Shown: positions 55,331 to 64,000 of the stretch, one piece after another
How the letters are laid out: each line of letters opens with the position of its first letter
How positions within the stretch are numbered: the first letter of the stretch is position 1
Assembly: GCF_010731595.1 (NCBI RefSeq)
Contig: NZ_AP022582.1
Span: forward strand, 620,001-684,000
Direction of reading: 5' to 3'
Length of the DNA stretch: 64,000 nt
DNA from: Mycobacterium seoulense
GTDB taxonomy: Bacteria; Actinomycetota; Actinomycetes; Mycobacteriales; Mycobacteriaceae
Position numbers and translations under genes: made by a program
Notes under the pieces: generated by a model
Seen by the model: the letters and a program-made list of their open reading frames with translations, nothing else
The model's database searches: none
What the model was told of the DNA's origin: nothing

Positions 55331-55810
55331 AGCGCGATGATGCGCCAGTCGCCCCGCATCCGCCAGCCGTGCGGCGGCGCGGGGCAGGAATGGCGTGCAC
55401 CCTGCACACCCGTCCGCCCCCCGGGGATCATCCTTGTGCGTGACACCGGCCGACAAGTGGCCACGTTTCAATCTTCTCTCTTTGCCGTATATGGCTTACC
55501 CTGGGTGTCGGCGACCGATGTGAGCAGGTTGCACTCGAAGTCTGTTGCTAGATGGCCGTTGGTGCGCAACTGTGGTGTTGAGCAGCCAGCACCAGACCGG
55601 CCGCCGTCGAATCTTCACTGTGTGTACCAACGCAGCAGGGCTCCTCTACAGCGCACGTATTTCGGCGCGGACCGTGGGTCTCGACGGCCCGTCGCCGGCT
55701 CGTCGCAACCGCAGGGGGTCAGCCGTTCCATGGCTTTGACCCTGCCCAGATCGGAGTAGGCTGCAACGCATCGGCGGTATTCCGTTTGTGATCGTTGTGG
55801 GTCATGTCGC
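55331..55810. other. Non-coding gap between divergent genes
   Basis: About 480 bases between the transglutaminase-like gene (minus) and the DUF5994 copy 3 leader (plus). Open frames here are short and have no recognisable product. Both genes' promoters must lie here; no consensus could be fixed. Confidence 0.5.
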
Positions 55811-55866
55811 CGCCGATTCGAATTTGGCCGGTCTCGCGGTCAAGACGGGAGCGTCGCGGTGACGCT
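55811..55866 (+). repeat. Leader of DUF5994 copy 3 (duplicated sequence)
   Basis: 56 bases nearly identical to 54358-54416, covering the region upstream of and into the start of copy 3. The copies share GGTCTCGCGGTCAAGACGGG and the GGGAGCGTCGCG start region. Both the indel and the start-codon change lie outside the core. Confidence 0.85.
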
Positions 55867-56374
55867 AGGGCAAGCCCGCAACAGCTCGAGGTGGGCCACG
55901 ACACGGGGCATCCCCGCGCCGCGGTTTCGGTTGAAACCCACCGCGCATGGCAGCGGGTATGTGGATGGTGCATGGTGGCCACGCAGTGATGACCTGCTGA
56001 CACAACTGCCTGATCTGATCGCCGACCTGTCGATGCGTCTGGGCGCGATCAGTTGTGTGAAGTACAACAACACCGAATGGAGGGCAACGCCCGCCGAACT
56101 GGTGAGCGGGGGACGGGTGGTCCGACTTGACGGAGACCGCGGCCATCCGCCAAGTACGGTGGAAGTCCTTGACTGCCAAGGCGATAAGCTTGCGTTGCTG
56201 GTTGTCCCATTTCACCTCGGCCCCGATCAGGCGCACGGGATCGTGACGGCAGCCGCCGCGCCTGGCGACGTGTCGAGCGTCGATACCCTGCTCATGATCA
56301 GCGCGAAAGACCGCGAAAACCGCACGAAGAGGACCGCCGCGCGCGCCCGCTGGGAATTAGCAACGCGGCTATGA
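55859..56374 (+). CDS. DUF5994 protein (copy 3)
   Basis: A 171-residue protein from GTG 55859. Family segments seen are RFRLKPTAHGSGYVDGAWWP, DLLTQLPDLIADLSMRLGAI, GGRVVRLDGDRGHPPSTVEV and GDKLALLVVPFHLGPDQAHG. The C-terminal 20 residues are basic and unique to this copy. It is on the opposite strand to copies 1 and 2, so its shared leader marks a duplication with inversion. It is followed by the WS/DGAT gene after 211 bases. Confidence 0.82.
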   Translation: MTLGQARNSSRWATTRGIPAPRFRLKPTAHGSGYVDGAWWPRSDDLLTQLPDLIADLSMRLGAISCVKYNNTEWRATPAELVSGGRVVRLDGDRGHPPSTVEVLDCQGDKLALLVVPFHLGPDQAHGIVTAAAAPGDVSSVDTLLMISAKDRENRTKRTAARARWELATRL

Positions 56375-56585
56375 CGATTGCCGACCGAGGGCCATCAGCG
56401 ACTTCGGTATCGGACTCGAGAGTCGGCCCAACGAATTGAAGAAGTAACTGGCACAACCGAAGTGAACAGATCGTCACCGACGACGACGGCGCCGCCGGTG
56501 CTCATGATGCTGTCCGCATCACTGTTGGCACGCGTTGATAGAGGTTGTGAATCAAGAGGTTTCGTTGCACGAAAGGGGGGCGCCG

Positions 56586-58094
56586 ATGGTTATGCGATTG
56601 TCGGGGACCGATGCGCTGTCGCTGCACACCCAAAGTTCGGAGATGCCCGCGCACACGGTCACGCTGGTGATCATCGATGCGTCCGATCAGCTGAGCCACC
56701 AGCGGCTACACCGACTGGTGGCCGCGTCGCTGCCGCAACTGGCGCGGTTTCGGAGCCGTCTGGTGACCAAGCCGCTGGGCGTGGGGCAGCCCGTGTGGGC
56801 CGAGATTGACGACTACGACCCCTCTCCGCAAATCCACTGTGCAACGCTTCGCGCTCCCGGCGGGCGGCGGGAGTTCGCCGATCTCATCGCGGACTTGAGC
56901 GCCGGGCGACAGGATGGCCTCAGCCGGCTGTGGGAAGCGTGGAGTATCAATGGCCTGGCGGGCGGCCGGTGGGCGTTGGCCGTGAAGATGTCGCCTGCCC
57001 TGAACGACGGGGCCGCTGGAGTAGCGTCCGTGTGGCCGCGGCTGCTGACCACCGGACCGCACGCCGACCCGGCCGACAATCTGCCGGCCGAGCCGGGCTT
57101 CGGCTCGGCGCCCTCCGTAGGCGAACTCGTTACCGACGTGATGACGGAGATCATCGAAAACCATGTCGCCGGAATGTGGCTGGTCGCCGAGACGGTATCT
57201 GGTGTGCTGCAGGCCGTGAGTGGTCGGCTGCGCCGCATGCGCGCAGGGGCCCCGACGGAACCGCTGGCATCGTCGATGAGCGGGCCGGTGCCGCACACGG
57301 TCTTCAACGCGCCGCTGACCAGGCGACGTGCAGTGGCCTTGGCCTCGATCCCGCTGGCAGACGTGAAGGCGGTCAGCAACGCGTTCGGGGGCAGCATCAC
57401 CAATGTTGTTCTAGCCGCCTGCACACTGTCATTGCGCGCATGGCTGCAACGGCACGACGAGGTGCCCGACGACCCCCTGCTGATGCGGATGCCGTTCGAG
57501 CTACCAGCCACGGATCCCCCTAGGGTCGGCAGGGCGTTGACTATGGGGCGGCTTCGCATCCCGGTACACCTCGCCGACCCGGTGCAGGTCCTCGCCAACC
57601 TCCATACCGCCACCGAAAGACTGAACACGATCCGTAGTGGTAGTAACGAAAACTGTTCTCCCACGGTCGATTTAGCGGCGATGGCTGCGCTTACCCCGCC
57701 GGCCGTAGCGCGCATGGGAATGCGGCTCTACACCCGATCAGGCCTGCGGCGCCAGCTCAAGCCGATCTGTCATGGCAGCGTCTCCCACATTGCCGGTGAT
57801 CCGGTGCAGGCATACTGCGCCGGCGCCAAGGTCGTCGGCATGTACAGCGTGGCACCACTGGCCGAAGACAGTGGGTTGAGCATCGCGCTGACCGCCCGTG
57901 GTGACGGGCTGGATGTGAGCGTGTGTGCGTGCCCCGACAATGTGCCCGCGATCGATGACATCGCTACCGGGATCATGCGGTCCGTCGATGTTCTGGTGGC
58001 GGCCGCACAGGAATCTCCTCGCGGGCAAGGCCGTTCCGTCGTCACCGAGATGACGTCACACCCCGCGAATCGTTCACGCGGCCAACCCTATTGA
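56586..58094 (+). CDS. WS/DGAT-like acyltransferase with altered active site
   Basis: A 502-residue protein of the wax ester synthase/diacylglycerol acyltransferase family. It begins MRLSGTDALSLH-type after two residues. The catalytic HHxxxDG is replaced: at 134-142 the sequence reads KMSPALNDG, keeping Asp141-Gly142 but with Ser136-Pro137 in place of His-His. Other family segments (SITNVVLAACTLSLRAWL, and the C-terminal YSVAPLAEDSGLSIAL) remain. Triacylglycerol synthesis is therefore doubtful. ATG 56586 has a GGGGGG site upstream. Confidence 0.84.
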   Translation: MVMRLSGTDALSLHTQSSEMPAHTVTLVIIDASDQLSHQRLHRLVAASLPQLARFRSRLVTKPLGVGQPVWAEIDDYDPSPQIHCATLRAPGGRREFADLIADLSAGRQDGLSRLWEAWSINGLAGGRWALAVKMSPALNDGAAGVASVWPRLLTTGPHADPADNLPAEPGFGSAPSVGELVTDVMTEIIENHVAGMWLVAETVSGVLQAVSGRLRRMRAGAPTEPLASSMSGPVPHTVFNAPLTRRRAVALASIPLADVKAVSNAFGGSITNVVLAACTLSLRAWLQRHDEVPDDPLLMRMPFELPATDPPRVGRALTMGRLRIPVHLADPVQVLANLHTATERLNTIRSGSNENCSPTVDLAAMAALTPPAVARMGMRLYTRSGLRRQLKPICHGSVSHIAGDPVQAYCAGAKVVGMYSVAPLAEDSGLSIALTARGDGLDVSVCACPDNVPAIDDIATGIMRSVDVLVAAAQESPRGQGRSVVTEMTSHPANRSRGQPY

Positions 58095-58412
58095 CAGGCT
58101 CACGTAAGTCCCCGCGCTGTCGGTTCGGCCGGGATTTTCCGATCATTACCCGGAAGTCATCGGCGATCACAACGGGTCCATAACGGGTTAGGCAAGTCTC
58201 CACATGGCGAGTCGTATCTTTCACCGACCTATGCATGTAGTGTTGAAGTATCGGTGCCAAACAGGCACGAGAGTATGGCCTCCGATGGTCGGGGATGCGC
58301 TGGTATAAGCCGTAACTGTTCTGCTGAGGCGCCAGGGCTGATGGCGTTGATCAGCACGCCGCAACGACTAGCCACCGCTTATCGGTAACGCACCGTGTGG
58401 CGGAAGGCCGCT
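58095..58412. other. Intergenic region before histidine kinase
   Basis: About 318 bases with no gene. A direct repeat AACGGGT occurs at 58171-58177 and 58182-58188, one helical turn apart. This could be a regulator site. Otherwise nothing specific was seen. Confidence 0.4.
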
Positions 58413-59606
58413 ATGGTAGTTCACAACGACAACGGCATCTTTTTGGACCCGGTGCGCGCGTCGGCCCGGCGAGCCAGCGCCAGCCGCGAAATTTTCGCCG
58501 CTCTCTTGTCCGACGCCGATCTTCATTTGCAGCCACTGCAGCTGATTGTCGAACGTGCCGCAGAGCTGGCCGATGCCGAGCAGGTGATCGTGCTCGTCCC
58601 GGTTGACCCCGATCAACCCCGCAGTGACGTGGACCAGCTGGTGGTGTCGGCAGCAGTGGGCGTGCACGCCAAGGAACTTCTCGGACAAGAGGTTCCGGTC
58701 AGTGGTTCCATCGTCGGTGAGGTGTTTCGGTCTGGTGAGGCCCTGATCAGCGATACGTTTCGCCATCCAATGCGGGCGTTCGCCGACATCGGTGAGCGAC
58801 CCGCATTCGTGATGTTGCTGAGGTCCGGGCAGCAGGCACTGGGCGTGATGGTGGTGGCCCGTAACGCCGCTGCGCCACCTTTCGGCGACGAGTATTTTGA
58901 CCTGGCCCGCGACTTCGCCGATCACGCCGCGATCGCCCTGACGCTAGCCACCGCGCGACGACACGCCAGTGAACAGACCGTGCTGGCTGATCGGGACCGC
59001 ATCGCCCACGATCTGCATGACCATGTCATCCAGCGCGTCTTCGCCATTGGCATGGACTTGCAAGGTGTCACCGCACGCCTGCGTTCACCACAGCTGGCGG
59101 CGCGGGTGGCCCAATCCGTGGACGGATTGGACGCCGTCATCGACGACATCCGCCGCTCCATCTTCAAACTGCAACGTCCCCCGGCCGGGCGGCGCAGTTT
59201 CGCCCGGCGCATCCAGGACGCTGTCGAGCACCTCAGCGGGGACCACCGCGAGGTCACCACGCTGAGCATGGCTGGGCCCATGGCCACCGTGAGCGATGAA
59301 CTCGCCGCCCACGCCGAAGTCGTTGTCGTCGAAGTGCTCAGCAACGCGGTGTGGCAATCAGGGGCCGAAAACATCACCGTCGAAGTCAGTGTCACCGACG
59401 AACTATTCATCGAGATCACTGGTGATGTAGGCGGAATCCCGTCGGACGACCAGCGCCGAATTGGCCTGGCGAGTATTGCCCAATGCGCCGAAGACCTCGG
59501 CGGCCAGTGCATGATCGCGAGCCCACCAGACCGCGCCATCCACGTCTGCTGGCGCATACCGCTGCAGGACTCGTCCGTCCATACGACAGCGGTGGCCCCG
59601 ATATAG
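58413..59606 (+). CDS. DosS/DosT-type histidine kinase, single GAF, orphan
   Basis: A 397-residue soluble sensor kinase. One GAF domain (about 35-180) is followed by a HisKA_3 dimerisation domain with the phospho-acceptor His202 in RDRIAHDLHDHVIQRVFAIG. The ATPase domain (about 285-390) is degenerate: the N-box reads VVEVLSNAVWQSGAENITVE and the G1 region TGDVGGIPSDDQRRIGLASI. DosS and DosT have two GAF domains. No response regulator gene is within the window. ATG 58413 has GGAAGG upstream. Confidence 0.84.
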   Translation: MVVHNDNGIFLDPVRASARRASASREIFAALLSDADLHLQPLQLIVERAAELADAEQVIVLVPVDPDQPRSDVDQLVVSAAVGVHAKELLGQEVPVSGSIVGEVFRSGEALISDTFRHPMRAFADIGERPAFVMLLRSGQQALGVMVVARNAAAPPFGDEYFDLARDFADHAAIALTLATARRHASEQTVLADRDRIAHDLHDHVIQRVFAIGMDLQGVTARLRSPQLAARVAQSVDGLDAVIDDIRRSIFKLQRPPAGRRSFARRIQDAVEHLSGDHREVTTLSMAGPMATVSDELAAHAEVVVVEVLSNAVWQSGAENITVEVSVTDELFIEITGDVGGIPSDDQRRIGLASIAQCAEDLGGQCMIASPPDRAIHVCWRIPLQDSSVHTTAVAPI

Positions 59607-59722
59607 ACAGCCTCCGCTGCCTGTAATGCGGAAATTACTGCCATCGCCCCAGGTCATTCCGCGCTATGGTGACACGACCGGTGGGTTGGCACCCTCTTTA
59701 CTCGCGAGGACAGTGACCGTCG

Positions 59723-62700
59723 ATGGCCGACGTGGATGCAGAGGCGATCCAGCAGGATCTGATCGCCGGGGTCGCCGCGGAACTCGACTTCGCCGGCGTC
59801 GAGCAGATCGGGCGCGGCGGATTTGGCGTGGTCTACCGTTGCGCCCAGCCCGAGCTGGACCGCATGGTGGCGGTCAAAGTCCTGACCAACGACCTCGACC
59901 CGGAAAATCTCGACAGATTCCTGCGTGAACAGCGCGCGATGGGCCGGCTCTCCGGGCACCCGCACATCGTCACCGTCCTGCAGGTCGGCACCACCCGCGG
60001 CGGCCGGCCGTTCATCGTGATGCCGTACCACGGCAAGGGGTCGCTATGGGGCCTGGTCAGCGCTCACGGGCCCCTGGACTGGCGCGAGGCGCTGAGCATC
60101 GGGGTGAAGCTCGCCGGCGCGCTGGAAGCGGCGCATCGGGCCGGCATCCTGCACCGCGACGTGAAGCCGGGCAACGTCCTGCTGACCGACTACGGGGAAC
60201 CGCAGCTGACCGACTTCGGCCTGGCCCGCATCGCCGGCGGGTTCGAGACCCGCTCGGGCGTGGTCATCGGCTCACCCGCGTTCATCGCGCCCGAACTGCT
60301 CGAAGGCGCCACTCCGACAACCGGATCCGATGTCTACTCGTTGGGCGCGACGTTGTTCTGCGCGCTGACCGGCCACCCGCCGATGGGCCGGTCGATCCCC
60401 GAAACGCTGCGTGATCGGGGCGTGCCCGACGACGTCGTCGCGGTCATCGAGACCGCCATGATCCGCGATCCGTCGCGCCGGCCGGGGACGGCTCTCGAAT
60501 TCGGTGAGCAGCTGCGTGAGGTCCAGCGCCGCCACCGCATCCCCACCGACGACATGGTGGTGCCGGTCGAGCTGAGGCGCGCAGGCTCGCCACGTGCGGG
60601 GGCCTCGGATCATCGGCGCGACGCCACGCCGACGCCGCCGGCGCCGGCGACGAAATACCGTCCTCCCGCCTCGGTTCAATCGCTGGTCCCGCGCGATCGG
60701 TTGACGGCGTTGCTGCGCGCGGCCGGGCGCAGGCGGCTGATCCTGCTGTACGCGCCGTCGGGGTACGGCAAGACCACCCTGGTCGCCCAATGGCGCGCCG
60801 AACTGACGGACTACGGCGTCACGGTGGCCTGGCTGACCGTCGACGACGACGACAACAACGTGGTGTGGTTCCTCGCCCACCTGCTCGCCGCGATCCGGCG
60901 CGTGCGTCCCACCCTGGCCGAACCGCTGGAGCAGCTACTCGAACAGCGCGGCGACGAGGCGACCCGTTACGTGTTGACCTCGCTGATCGACGCGATCGAC
61001 GAGACCGGCGAACCCGTCACACTGGTCATCGACGACTGGCAGCGGGTATCGGACGCCCACAGCATCGACGCCCTGCGGTATCTGATCGACCACGGTTGCG
61101 ATCACCTGCAGATCATCGTGACCAGCTGGTCGCGGGCCGGACTGCCGTTGAGCAAGTTACGAGTTCGCGATGAACTGGTCGAGATCGATTGTGAAAAGCT
61201 GCGATTCGATACCGACGAGGCGCGGTCACTGCTCAACGAGGCGGTCGGGCTGCAGTTGGCGGGCAGCGACGTGGCGGCCCTCACCGCATCGACGGACGGG
61301 TGGGTCGCCGGCCTGCAGATGGCGAAACTCTCCCTGCGCGGCGGTGGCGATGCCGGCGCTTTGGTGAGTCGGATGTCGGGAGAAAGCGAAGCGGTCGGCG
61401 AGTTCCTCGCCGAGAACGTCCTCGACATCCTCGACCCCCAACTGGTGGACTTCATGATGGCGACCTCGATCACCGAACGCATCTGCGGTGAGCTGGCATC
61501 GGTGTTGGCCGGCGTCGCCGGCGGACACGCCATGCTCGAAGACGTCGAGCGCCGCGGCCTGTTCCTGCGCCACATCGACCATGAGCCCCAATGGTTTCGT
61601 TACCACCAGATGTTCGCCGGATTCCTGCGCCGCCGGCTCGAACGCGACAACCCCGGCCGCCTCAACGACCTGCACCGCACGGCGTCGGCATGGTTCGCCG
61701 AGCGCGGCCACATCAGCGAGGCCGTCGACCATGCGCTGGCCGCGGGGGAGACCGGCCGGGCGGTGGACCTCGTCGAGGACATCCAGACCAGAGCGTTGAT
61801 CAACCAGTCGCGCATGACCACCTTCCTCGGCCTCGTCGAGAAGCTGCCGCCGCAGCTGGTGACCTCGAGGCCGCTGCTGCAACTCCCCGTGGCGTGGGCG
61901 AACATCCTGCTGCACCGCAGCCGGGCCACCGAGGCGGCGCTCGATCGCTTCACCGCCGCCCTGGCCACGGCCGACCTGCCCGAGGCGAGGCGGGCCGAGC
62001 TGACACTGGAAGCAAACGTGGTGCGCGCGGTGGCCGAGATCTATGCCGACCGGACCGACGGGCTCGAGGGCCTGCTGGCCGAGGTGATGTCGAGGGCGCA
62101 CGAACTGCGCCCGGTGCTGCCCCAGGCCGCCGCCATCGCCCTGGCGTTCGCGGCGATTCAGCGCTTCGACTTCCCTGCCGCGCAGCGCCTCTTGGAGTGG
62201 GTCGAGCCCTTCAACGAGCAGGTCGGCGCGGTCGGTGCGGTCTACGCCCGCAGCTGGTCCGGCATCGCCGCCCGCCAGCAGCTCGACATCCCGCTCGCGT
62301 TGCGCCGTTTCCGGGAGGCGTTCGAGACCGGCACTGCGGTGGGGCCCCACTCCTACGCGGCCCGGATCGCCGGCGCCGTGCTCGGTGAAATGCTCTATGA
62401 GACCGGCGAATTGGACGAGGCGGCGGAGCTACTGGAGGAGAGCTATCACCTCGGCCCCGAAGGGGGCGGAGTCGACTACCTGGTGGCGCGCTATGTCGTC
62501 GGCGCCAAAACCAAAGCCGCGCAGGGCGATCGCGAGGCCGCCGCCGGCCGTCTGGACGCGGGCATGGCGGTGGCCGAGAAGCTGCGGTTACCGCGCCTGG
62601 CCGCCGCCATCACCCACGAGCGGGTCAGGCAGGGGCTGCCGATCGACCCCGCCGAGGCCGCCCGGCTGCGTGCCGGGGGCGGCATTCCGCGCGCCGGCGA

Positions 62701-62992
62701 CGGCATCGCCACCCTCACCGCCGAACTCGACGCCGCCTCCGGCATCCGACTGCTCGCCCGGAGCCACGCCGGCGACGACCGGGACGAGGCGTGCCGCCGC
62801 GCGGCCGCCCTGCTGGCCGGAATCGACCCGGCCGCCCGGCCGCTGGCCGCCTTGCAAGCCCGCCTGTTGCTCGTCGAAACCGTCGGCGCCGCGGGGCGCG
62901 GCGCCGATGCGCAGGACGACATCGCGGCGGTGCGCACCCTGTGCACGCAGCATGGATTGCCGCGGCTGCTCATCGACGCGGGCCTCGGTTGA
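59723..62992 (+). CDS. PknK-like Ser/Thr kinase fused to MalT-type ATPase
   Basis: A 1089-residue regulator. The kinase domain (about 20-270) has GRGGFG (30-35), Lys52, HRD (144-146) and DFG (164-166). It is followed by a STAND/MalT-like ATPase with Walker A PSGYGKTT (345-352) and Walker B VTLVIDDWQ, then TPR-like helical repeats to the end. It follows M. tuberculosis PknK (1110 residues) end to end but lacks about 20 residues in the late kinase lobe (GHPPMGRSIPETLRDRG). It may be a paralogue of PknK rather than PknK itself. Confidence 0.88.
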   Translation: MADVDAEAIQQDLIAGVAAELDFAGVEQIGRGGFGVVYRCAQPELDRMVAVKVLTNDLDPENLDRFLREQRAMGRLSGHPHIVTVLQVGTTRGGRPFIVMPYHGKGSLWGLVSAHGPLDWREALSIGVKLAGALEAAHRAGILHRDVKPGNVLLTDYGEPQLTDFGLARIAGGFETRSGVVIGSPAFIAPELLEGATPTTGSDVYSLGATLFCALTGHPPMGRSIPETLRDRGVPDDVVAVIETAMIRDPSRRPGTALEFGEQLREVQRRHRIPTDDMVVPVELRRAGSPRAGASDHRRDATPTPPAPATKYRPPASVQSLVPRDRLTALLRAAGRRRLILLYAPSGYGKTTLVAQWRAELTDYGVTVAWLTVDDDDNNVVWFLAHLLAAIRRVRPTLAEPLEQLLEQRGDEATRYVLTSLIDAIDETGEPVTLVIDDWQRVSDAHSIDALRYLIDHGCDHLQIIVTSWSRAGLPLSKLRVRDELVEIDCEKLRFDTDEARSLLNEAVGLQLAGSDVAALTASTDGWVAGLQMAKLSLRGGGDAGALVSRMSGESEAVGEFLAENVLDILDPQLVDFMMATSITERICGELASVLAGVAGGHAMLEDVERRGLFLRHIDHEPQWFRYHQMFAGFLRRRLERDNPGRLNDLHRTASAWFAERGHISEAVDHALAAGETGRAVDLVEDIQTRALINQSRMTTFLGLVEKLPPQLVTSRPLLQLPVAWANILLHRSRATEAALDRFTAALATADLPEARRAELTLEANVVRAVAEIYADRTDGLEGLLAEVMSRAHELRPVLPQAAAIALAFAAIQRFDFPAAQRLLEWVEPFNEQVGAVGAVYARSWSGIAARQQLDIPLALRRFREAFETGTAVGPHSYAARIAGAVLGEMLYETGELDEAAELLEESYHLGPEGGGVDYLVARYVVGAKTKAAQGDREAAAGRLDAGMAVAEKLRLPRLAAAITHERVRQGLPIDPAEAARLRAGGGIPRAGDGIATLTAELDAASGIRLLARSHAGDDRDEACRRAAALLAGIDPAARPLAALQARLLLVETVGAAGRGADAQDDIAAVRTLCTQHGLPRLLIDAGLG

Positions 62993-63017
62993 CGGCAGAA
63001 CACGAAAGGACGGTGGA

Positions 63018-63311
63018 ATGGCAGGCAACCAGGAAGGCATCGGTATCCTGAAACTCGAATGCCCGCAAGGCCATCCGGTGGGCCGGATCGTCAAGGACGC
63101 CCCGCATCAGGCGGTTCAATACGATCCCGGCGCGATGGTGGGGCCCCGCCGGTTCTGGCCGGATGAAGATGACCAGCCGCAGTTCAGCGCGCAGTGCAGG
63201 CACTGCGACAAGCCGGTGGGCGACACCACGGCCACGCTGCAGGTGAAACTGGCCGAGGTGATCGCGGACGCGTCGGTGACGACCGGGACGGCCACGCTGG
63301 CATATCGGTAG
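63018..63311 (+). CDS. Small zinc-ribbon-like protein
   Basis: A 97-residue protein from ATG 63018, with AAAGGA upstream. It has a Cys in LKLECPQGHPVG and a CRHC pair in FSAQCRHCDKPVG, consistent with a metal site. No signal or membrane segment is visible. It lies 25 bases after the kinase gene and could be part of the same transcript. No family is recognised. Confidence 0.65.
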   Translation: MAGNQEGIGILKLECPQGHPVGRIVKDAPHQAVQYDPGAMVGPRRFWPDEDDQPQFSAQCRHCDKPVGDTTATLQVKLAEVIADASVTTGTATLAYR

Positions 63312-63361
63312 GTCGCCGCTACGGTAAGAGCGACAGTAGCGACCGACCCGAGAGGAATCCC

Positions 63362-64000
63362 GTGGCCCAGGTTCCCCCCACCCAGCAGGACACCCCCCGC
63401 CCGCCGGAGGGGGACTGGCTCGGCACGCCATACCTCACCTTCGAGCGCCACGGGTCGATCGCGGTGTGCACCATCGACCGTCCCGAAGCGCGTAACGCCC
63501 TGACTCCCGCGATGTACTTCGGGATCCGTTACGCCGTCGGACGTGTCGCCGAGGACCCGGACCTGGCCGGGCTCCTCATCACCGGGACCGGGGACGTTTT
63601 CGCGCCCGGAGGTGACATGGGCGGCGGGGGAGCCACGGACAACTGGATCACCTTCGGCGGCGCGCTCGGCATGGACGTCACGCCGTTCGACACGGTGCGC
63701 ACGTCGGCCAAACCCGTCGTCTCCGCGGTCAACGGCCTGTGCCAGGGCGGCGGATTCCAGATCGCGCTGTGCAGCGACCTGTCGGTGGTCAGCGACCGCG
63801 CCACCTTCCGGGTGCCCGAGCTGTTCCGCGGCTACGCCGACACCTACTACAGCCAGATGCTCGCCCGGGTCATCGGGCCGGTGCGTACCCGCGACCTGAT
63901 GTTCACCGGACGGGTGCTGACCGCCGCCGAGGCCCTGGACTGGGGGCTGGTCACCCGCGTCGTGCCGCACGAGGGCCTGCTCGACACCGCGAAAGAGCTA
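63362..64000 (+). CDS. Enoyl-CoA hydratase/isomerase (3' end cut by window edge)
   Basis: Crotonase-fold enzyme; 213 residues are visible from GTG 63362, preceded by GAGGAA. Motifs are RPEARNALTPAMYFGIRYAV, the oxyanion-hole segment VFAPGGDMGGGGATDNW and VNGLCQGGGFQIALCSDLSV. The region holding the first catalytic Glu position reads CQGGGFQIALC, with the second near RVPELFRGYADTYYSQML. The frame is open to the last base. The substrate cannot be told. Confidence 0.86.
   Translation, partial: MAQVPPTQQDTPRPPEGDWLGTPYLTFERHGSIAVCTIDRPEARNALTPAMYFGIRYAVGRVAEDPDLAGLLITGTGDVFAPGGDMGGGGATDNWITFGGALGMDVTPFDTVRTSAKPVVSAVNGLCQGGGFQIALCSDLSVVSDRATFRVPELFRGYADTYYSQMLARVIGPVRTRDLMFTGRVLTAAEALDWGLVTRVVPHEGLLDTAKEL

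Noticed and set aside
55545..55739. 64-codon plus-strand frame upstream of DUF5994 copy 3
   Set aside because: No signal, domain or Shine-Dalgarno; it lies in a promoter-containing gap and looks fortuitous.
45254..60000. DosR-type boxes near the sensor kinase, desaturase, DUF5994 and WS/DGAT genes
   Set aside because: Short GGGAC/GTCC fragments were seen by eye, but none had the full spacing of the DosR consensus. A matrix scan of all gaps would decide.

Overview
The window is high-GC actinobacterial chromosome and almost certainly comes from a slow-growing, non-tuberculous Mycobacterium, possibly of the M. avium complex. From 1 to about 35.2 kb the order ideR, sigB, sigA, ppgK, suhB, cei, dut, ceoC, ceoB, dxs1, hemE, hemY, hemQ, msrB, aftC, zapE, clpC2 follows, in reverse, the M. 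tuberculosis order from about Rv2711 down to Rv2667. Species was not tested. Gene names rest on recognised protein sequences and synteny; no database search was run.

1-14.3 kb is core: the iron repressor IdeR, both primary-type sigma factors SigA and SigB, polyphosphate glucokinase, inositol monophosphatase, dUTPase, the envelope-integrity protein Cei and many short conserved proteins (DUF3099, 3039, 952, 4193, 3093, 3710, 3159). 13-19.3 kb reads as a potassium-homeostasis block: two TrkA-type RCK proteins (CeoB, CeoC), a KimA-like permease and a cation/proton antiporter with a TrkA-C tail. The antiporter sits where M. tuberculosis has ABC-transporter and ars genes. 19.3-28.1 kb holds DXP synthase, RNase D and the coproporphyrin-type heme genes hemE-hemY-hemQ plus a methyltransferase. 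28.1-35.2 kb holds MsrB, AftC, a secreted lipoprotein hydrolase, a RibD-like reductase, ZapE and ClpC2.

35.2-45.3 kb is accessory. It carries five small secreted DUF732 proteins scattered among an alanine/sodium symporter and a cation diffusion facilitator. It also holds a secreted Cys/His hydrolase, a protein with a 51-residue Asp/Glu tail and several small exported or membrane proteins. It ends in a tRNA cluster (Gly, Cys and Val on minus, a second Val on plus), the kind of locus phages integrate into.

45.4-64 kb is a sensory and lipid island: three GAF-ANTAR RNA-binding regulators, a FadD-type fatty-acyl-AMP ligase, a DesA3-like desaturase, a GT4 glycosyltransferase and three DUF5994 paralogues. 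After these come a transglutaminase-like protein, a WS/DGAT-like acyltransferase lacking the catalytic HH, an orphan DosS/DosT-type histidine kinase, a PknK-like kinase/ATPase and an enoyl-CoA hydratase running off the window.

The strongest regulatory signals are a four-half-site operator over the clpC2 start region, a perfect CRP-type palindrome between cei and the DUF4193 gene, a SigE/SigH-type promoter before sigB, and a leader sequence shared by the DUF5994 genes.
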